Of a DNA stretch of 33,509 bases, positions 30,333 to 33,509 are shown one piece after another. The stretch covers positions 1 through 33,509 of the forward strand of contig JAKBAX010000010.1 of assembly GCA_021808785.1 (NCBI GenBank), written 5' to 3'. Each line of letters opens with the position of its first letter. Positions within the stretch are counted from its first letter, which is position 1. Position numbers and translations under genes: made by a program. The notes beneath the pieces are model-generated. The model was not told the origin of the DNA, did not search any database, and saw nothing but the letters and a program-made list of their open reading frames with translations. This DNA comes from Actinomycetes bacterium (lineage in GTDB: Bacteria > Actinomycetota > Acidimicrobiia > Acidimicrobiales > Palsa-688).

Positions 30333-30960
30333 TCAGAGGCGGTAGACCCGACGAGCTGTCTCGGAGAACAAGCACGCACGCTCCGCCGAGGTGTAGCCAC
30401 TGGCGAGAATCTTGAAGGGGCATTCCACAATCTGTCGTAGCTGAAGCTTTGCTTGTCTACCGGGAAGTTGCTCTCGAACATGCACCGGTCGGGTCCGAAC
30501 GCGGCGATCGCTGCGTCGACGTAGGGCCGCCAAGCCTCAGCCAGCACATGGGAGCGTGGCCGATCGGCCGCCTCGAATCCGAACCCGTACACCGGCATGC
30601 CAACCCCCCCGATCTTCATCACTGCGTTGGGTCACCGGGTGCCAGGTCCTCGATCCCGCGACGCCACTCGTCAAAGACGGCGCGGCGTGATGCCTCCGTC
30701 GGCTCGTCCGGCACCGGACCGCCCAGATGGTTGACCACACAGTTCAGGTGGGGAACCGCATCGAGTACGCCGGCCAACTCTCCGAGCTGTGGGTGGTAGA
30801 GCCAGACGTCGTAAGTGAGGCCCCGCTCTGCCACATGTCTCAGGCTACGGAGGTAGCCCTCGTCAAGAAGCATGTAAGGGAATGTCGGTCGTCCGGCATG
30901 AGTGGTACTGCTGTGCCGATCGTGCCACACAACGTTGAACCGTACGCCCGGAATCTACCC
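30333..30960 (-). pseudogene. Amidohydrolase-2 family remnant with frameshifts
   Basis: Reading leftward: GVRFNVVWHDRHSSTTHAG, then LTYDVWLYHPQLGEL and NHLGGPVPDEP in one frame to EDLAPGDPTQ and a stop. The next frame gives PNAVMKIGGVGMPVYGFGF and CMFESNFPVDKQSFSYDRLW. A third frame gives FKILASGYTSAERACLF and ARRVYRL with a stop at 30333. Put together this is the C-terminal two thirds of an amidohydrolase-2 (lactonase/TIM-barrel) protein with at least two frameshifts. The N-terminal part is replaced by an SDR fragment near 30960. Confidence 0.8.
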
Positions 30961-30964
30961 CCGC

Positions 30965-31258
30965 CGGGCCCATGGGTGGAAACACCCCTGCGTTGTTGAC
31001 GCAGATTTCCACGTGCTCGATTCACTACAGGCCGGGACGGCGAGGTCCTCCACCGCGTTCCGGTCTGTGACGTCCAGCGTGTGACCCAGAGAGTCGACGG
31101 TGTCGGCCAGCTCTCGGGCGATGGTCTCCGCTCCGGCACCGTCGATGTCAGCGGCGACGATGTGGCACCCCTCGGCGGCGCGGGCCCGGGCAATGCCCCC
31201 TGCCGATGCCGCTCGCGACCCCGGTAACGACCGCGACCTCGTCGTGCAGTCCTTTCAC
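30965..31258 (-). pseudogene. SDR N-terminal remnant
   Basis: GTG 31258 opens VKGLHDEVAVVTGVASGIGRG, an SDR cofactor loop. After a frameshift the next frame reads IARARAAEGCHIVAADIDGAGAETIAREL and LGHTLDVTDRNAVEDLA. A further shift gives VEICVNNAGVFPPMGPA with the NNAG motif. The gene then stops and the amidohydrolase remnant begins. The active-site Ser/Tyr/Lys part is absent. Confidence 0.8.
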
Positions 31259-31296
31259 GCGATCGGCCCAACCTGAGTGGGCGCAAACTGCCATCG

Positions 31297-31911
31297 TCAG
31301 CCGCGCTCGTGCTGCGTCAACAAACCTTGCAGCTTGCCCGATATGGCATCGAACGCCAACTCGGCGGCGTCGTGCCAGCTCTGTCCGCCCTCCATGGTGA
31401 CGGCACCGGTGAAATACGGGCAGAGGTGGGCGAGCACGCACGAGGTCAGTCCGTCCGGCGGGCCCCCAACACCCCCGCTCGCCTGCCACAAGGTGCGGGC
31501 CACGCTCTTGGCCGCCGCCCGCTGACGCCCCCGGCGGTGCTTCTCGAGTTCCTGCAGCTCCGGGGGAAGATCGTTGCGGGAGGTGAGAGCCCAGAAGCCC
31601 GGCCCGGACCCGGTGTTCATCCGGTGCGCGGCCAGGCATGTCGCCCGCAACCAGCCGTCCCGGTCACCGTCGAAGACCGGAAGCTGATGGGCGTAGCCCT
31701 CCATGCCGGCGGTGAAGGCGTCGACGATCAGCCGTTCGCGCGAGCCGAAGTAGCGGAACAACGTGCGGCGACTGACGCTGGTCGATTCGGCCATTTGGTC
31801 CATGGTGATGTCCAGCCCCTGCTCGATGACCGCTCTTCGCGCCGCAGTCAAGATGTGCTGGTAGCCGGCTTGCCTCTTGGCTTCCGACAGACTGAGGACC
31901 GCCTCACTCAT
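31297..31911 (-). CDS. TetR/AcrR family transcriptional regulator
   Basis: This 204-residue regulator has an N-terminal helix-turn-helix, ITMDQMAESTSVSRRTLFRYF (about 35-55 in part), followed by GSRERLIVDAF and a variable ligand-binding domain. It is the first intact gene after the decayed region and is divergent from the esterase. The 222-bp gap contains a strong promoter with an overlapping dyad on the plus side. It probably represses the esterase/BVMO unit and perhaps itself. ATG 31911 is the only good start; no strong ribosome site is visible. Confidence 0.88.
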   Translation of the reverse strand: MSEAVLSLSEAKRQAGYQHILTAARRAVIEQGLDITMDQMAESTSVSRRTLFRYFGSRERLIVDAFTAGMEGYAHQLPVFDGDRDGWLRATCLAAHRMNTGSGPGFWALTSRNDLPPELQELEKHRRGRQRAAAKSVARTLWQASGGVGGPPDGLTSCVLAHLCPYFTGAVTMEGGQSWHDAAELAFDAISGKLQGLLTQHERG

Positions 31912-32093
31912 TCCAGCGACGCTACTTCCTCGACCGCACTGTTGGTACTTGCCGATGCCCGTGAGAGCAACCGCCGGGTCGTTCCGACCATGGAATCAAC
32001 TTCTCGCACAGAGGCCCGCCCGTCGCCTCGGTCGCCCGCACAGTAGACGAACACAGGATGCGGGAGGGCCACACCCGCCATCGTATCCCTTGG

Positions 32094-32131
32094 TTGACAT
32101 CAATGAGTGCCATCACGTACACTAAAACGTG
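32094..32131 (+). promoter_or_regulatory. Sigma-70-like promoter with overlapping operator for the esterase/BVMO unit
   Basis: A perfect -35 TTGACA (32094-32099) is followed after 18 bp by TACACT (32118-32123), a fair -10. The dyad CACGT-N8-ACGTG (32114-32131) covers the -10, and TGCCAT is repeated at 32108 and 32130, 22 bp apart. Transcription would begin near 32130, only a few bases before the ATG at 32134, implying a leaderless or near-leaderless mRNA. The adjacent divergent TetR protein is the likely ligand of the dyad, by inference. Confidence 0.65.
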
Positions 32132-32133
32132 CC

Positions 32134-33102
32134 ATGACGCCGGAGGGGACGAGTAGCGACCATTCCGTTTCCCTATCACTGCCCGGCTGGCGCGACGCTG
32201 ACGCAGAGGCGCTGGTTAGCCAGATTCGGGCCGGTGGTCAGCCGGCCTTGAGTGAACGGGGCGTGGACGGGGCAAGGGCCTATCTGGAGGAGCGCGCCGC
32301 CGCCGGTCCTCCGGGTCCGGAGGTGGGGTGGGTTCGGGACGAGATGGTCTCCTACGGGGCGGAATCGGTGCCGGTCCGGGTCTACGGGCCTACCGTCGAG
32401 TCGTCCGGACCGATAGTGGTCTACTTCCACGGCGGTGGATGGGTGGTGGGCAGTGTGGCCGCATCGGATGCCTTCTGCCGGCGCCTGTGCCGGGCGGCGC
32501 AGTGCGTTGTCGTTTCCGTCGATTATCCGCTGGCGCCCGAGCACCCTTTCCCGGCGGCGGTTGAGAGCGCCACGTCCGCTGTTGAATGGTCGGCCAGCCA
32601 GGCGGCGGCCTGGGGCGCAGATCCGCAGTGGGTGGTCGTGCTGGGTGACTCGGCCGGGGGCAACATAGGAACGGTCGCCGTCCGCCGGCTGTCCGCCGCC
32701 GGGATGACGGCGGTACGCCGGCAGATTCTCGCCTATCCGGGAACCTCACCCGACCGAGCCAGCTCCGGCGGCCACTTCGGGCACGAGTGGCCGCTCACCG
32801 ATTCGGACCGGTCGTGGTTCAAGGCCCAGTACGTGGCCGAGGACCTTCGGGCCGACCCCGACGTCGCCCCTCTCCTGGCCGACCTGCGAGGGCTCCCCCC
32901 GACCACCATCCTCCTGGGTGGATGCGACCCCATCGCTGTCGAGGGCCTGGCCTACGCCAATCGACTCTGGGATGCCGGCGTTTCGGTCGATCTGCACTTC
33001 TTCTCCGGACAGGTGCACGGCTTCTTGACTTTCGACGAATCGATCCTGCCCAGAAGCCGTGAAGCTCTCGGCTTGATCGCCAATGCCATCAGGAACTCAT
33101 GA
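32134..33102 (+). CDS. Alpha/beta hydrolase, HSL (hormone-sensitive lipase) family esterase
   Basis: This 322-residue esterase shows the HSL-family oxyanion motif HGGGW (99-103), the nucleophile elbow GDSAGG with Ser173, Asp265 in GGCDPIAVEG, and His295 in VHGF, a complete triad. It would hydrolyse a carboxylic ester in the cytosol. The track starts at GTG 32107, which lies inside the promoter; ATG 32134 fits the transcription start better and has no ribosome site, consistent with leaderless expression. Its stop overlaps the next gene as ATGA. Coupling to a Baeyer-Villiger monooxygenase suggests it cleaves the ester that enzyme makes. Confidence 0.92.
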   Translation: MTPEGTSSDHSVSLSLPGWRDADAEALVSQIRAGGQPALSERGVDGARAYLEERAAAGPPGPEVGWVRDEMVSYGAESVPVRVYGPTVESSGPIVVYFHGGGWVVGSVAASDAFCRRLCRAAQCVVVSVDYPLAPEHPFPAAVESATSAVEWSASQAAAWGADPQWVVVLGDSAGGNIGTVAVRRLSAAGMTAVRRQILAYPGTSPDRASSGGHFGHEWPLTDSDRSWFKAQYVAEDLRADPDVAPLLADLRGLPPTTILLGGCDPIAVEGLAYANRLWDAGVSVDLHFFSGQVHGFLTFDESILPRSREALGLIANAIRNS

Positions 33103-33509
33103 CCAAACTCCTCCAGCATCTCGAGCTCGATGTCATCAAAGACGACGACGATCTGATCGCCGCTGCCCTGGACGACCTGTCGACTCCTGCGCTGATCGCC
33201 TCGGTCGTCCAGCTCACCGGGAACCCGTCCTATGTGCGGGGCCCGATCCGGCCGCGCGAGTTCGTGCTCAACGAGTTCCAGGGCAAGCTGCACGAGGACG
33301 AGAAGGCCGAGTTACGGGCCCAGGCGCTCGAGGCGATCATCGCCTGGCGCGACGCCGGCTGCCCTGCGTGTGCGCCTCTCGCCTCGGACGTGGTCAAGGA
33401 AGTGATGGACTGGATCGCCTGCGAGACGGTGGCCGAAGACTATGCGGCCATGTACGTCGACGAGATGGACCTCTTCGGCGAAAATCCTCGCGCCTTTCCG
33501 ATCCATTCC
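33099..33509 (+). CDS. Flavin monooxygenase, HAPMO-type Baeyer-Villiger, N-terminal part (runs off window)
   Basis: ATG 33099 overlaps the esterase stop (ATGA) and stays open to the last base, giving 137 residues; the ORF track omits it because no stop is in view. Segments such as VVQLTGNPSYVRGPIRP, LEAIIAWRDAGCP and the closing DLFGENPRAF resemble the N-terminal extension of 4-hydroxyacetophenone monooxygenase-type BVMOs. The FAD-binding GxGxxG and the BVMO fingerprint would lie beyond the window. Such enzymes insert oxygen beside a ketone, giving an ester for the adjacent esterase. Family call is moderately sure. Confidence 0.7.
   Translation, partial: MTKLLQHLELDVIKDDDDLIAAALDDLSTPALIASVVQLTGNPSYVRGPIRPREFVLNEFQGKLHEDEKAELRAQALEAIIAWRDAGCPACAPLASDVVKEVMDWIACETVAEDYAAMYVDEMDLFGENPRAFPIHS

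Noticed and set aside
1-33509. CRISPR array, phage, toxin-antitoxin, restriction system or transposase
   Set aside because: No regularly spaced repeats, and none of the intact proteins shows nuclease, integrase, transposase or toxin motifs.

Overview
The window looks like a chromosomal segment of a high-GC actinobacterium. Evidence: strong G/C third-position bias, frequent GTG/TTG starts, 1-8 bp gene overlaps, F420-type enzymes (an LLM oxidoreductase and a Ddn-type protein), several class III (CaiB) CoA transferases, and an Ltp2-like thiolase paired with a DUF35 protein. No rRNA, complete tRNA, CRISPR array, phage gene or recognisable transposase was seen. Nearly all genes belong to oxidative or CoA-thioester catabolism, so this reads as a catabolic island of the kind used on steroids, terpenoids, alicyclic or aromatic ketones. 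The substrate cannot be read from sequence.

Layout. (1) 1-5955, minus strand: a deacylase/amidohydrolase pair, then a separately promoted trio of an enoyl-CoA hydratase-like protein, a ColD/RfbH-like PLP enzyme with His in place of the catalytic Lys, and an SDR. (2) 6038-7902, plus: a TetR regulator and a second amidohydrolase paralogous to the first, divergent from the deacylase across a strong inverted repeat. (3) A GNAT on minus, then an SDR and an enoyl-CoA hydratase-like gene on plus, ended by a 9-bp hairpin. (4) 10223-18592, minus: a compact nine-gene unit of ALDH, amidohydrolase, 3Fe-4S-type ferredoxin, SDR, P450, Ddn-like protein, CaiB, DUF35 and Ltp2-like thiolase. (5) 18686-25765, plus: two tandem-duplicated CaiB-CaiB fusion proteins flanking an F420-type LLM oxidoreductase, followed by an orphan lipoprotein solute-binding protein. 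(6) 25955-28941: an amidohydrolase divergent from an alpha/beta-hydrolase-fold protein lacking its nucleophile Ser, plus an SDR. (7) 28942-31258: a gene graveyard with remnants of at least six catabolic genes (VOC, epoxide hydrolase, CMD, D-aminoacylase-type deacylase, amidohydrolase-2, SDR) carrying frameshifts, stops and abrupt joins. (8) 31297-33509: a TetR regulator divergent from an HSL-type esterase and the start of a HAPMO-type Baeyer-Villiger monooxygenase, which is missing from the ORF track because it runs off the window.

A working model, by inference only: P450 with ferredoxin, SDRs and ALDH functionalise and oxidise the substrate to an acid; CaiB proteins move CoA onto it; crotonase-fold enzymes and the DUF35/Ltp2-like pair hydrate and cleave the chain by retro-aldol; the BVMO/esterase pair opens ketones. 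The most distinctive points are the fused CaiB pairs with degenerate N-terminal catalytic sites, the His-for-Lys PLP enzyme in a catabolic operon, several lost catalytic residues in otherwise intact genes, the graveyard, and three candidate operators.
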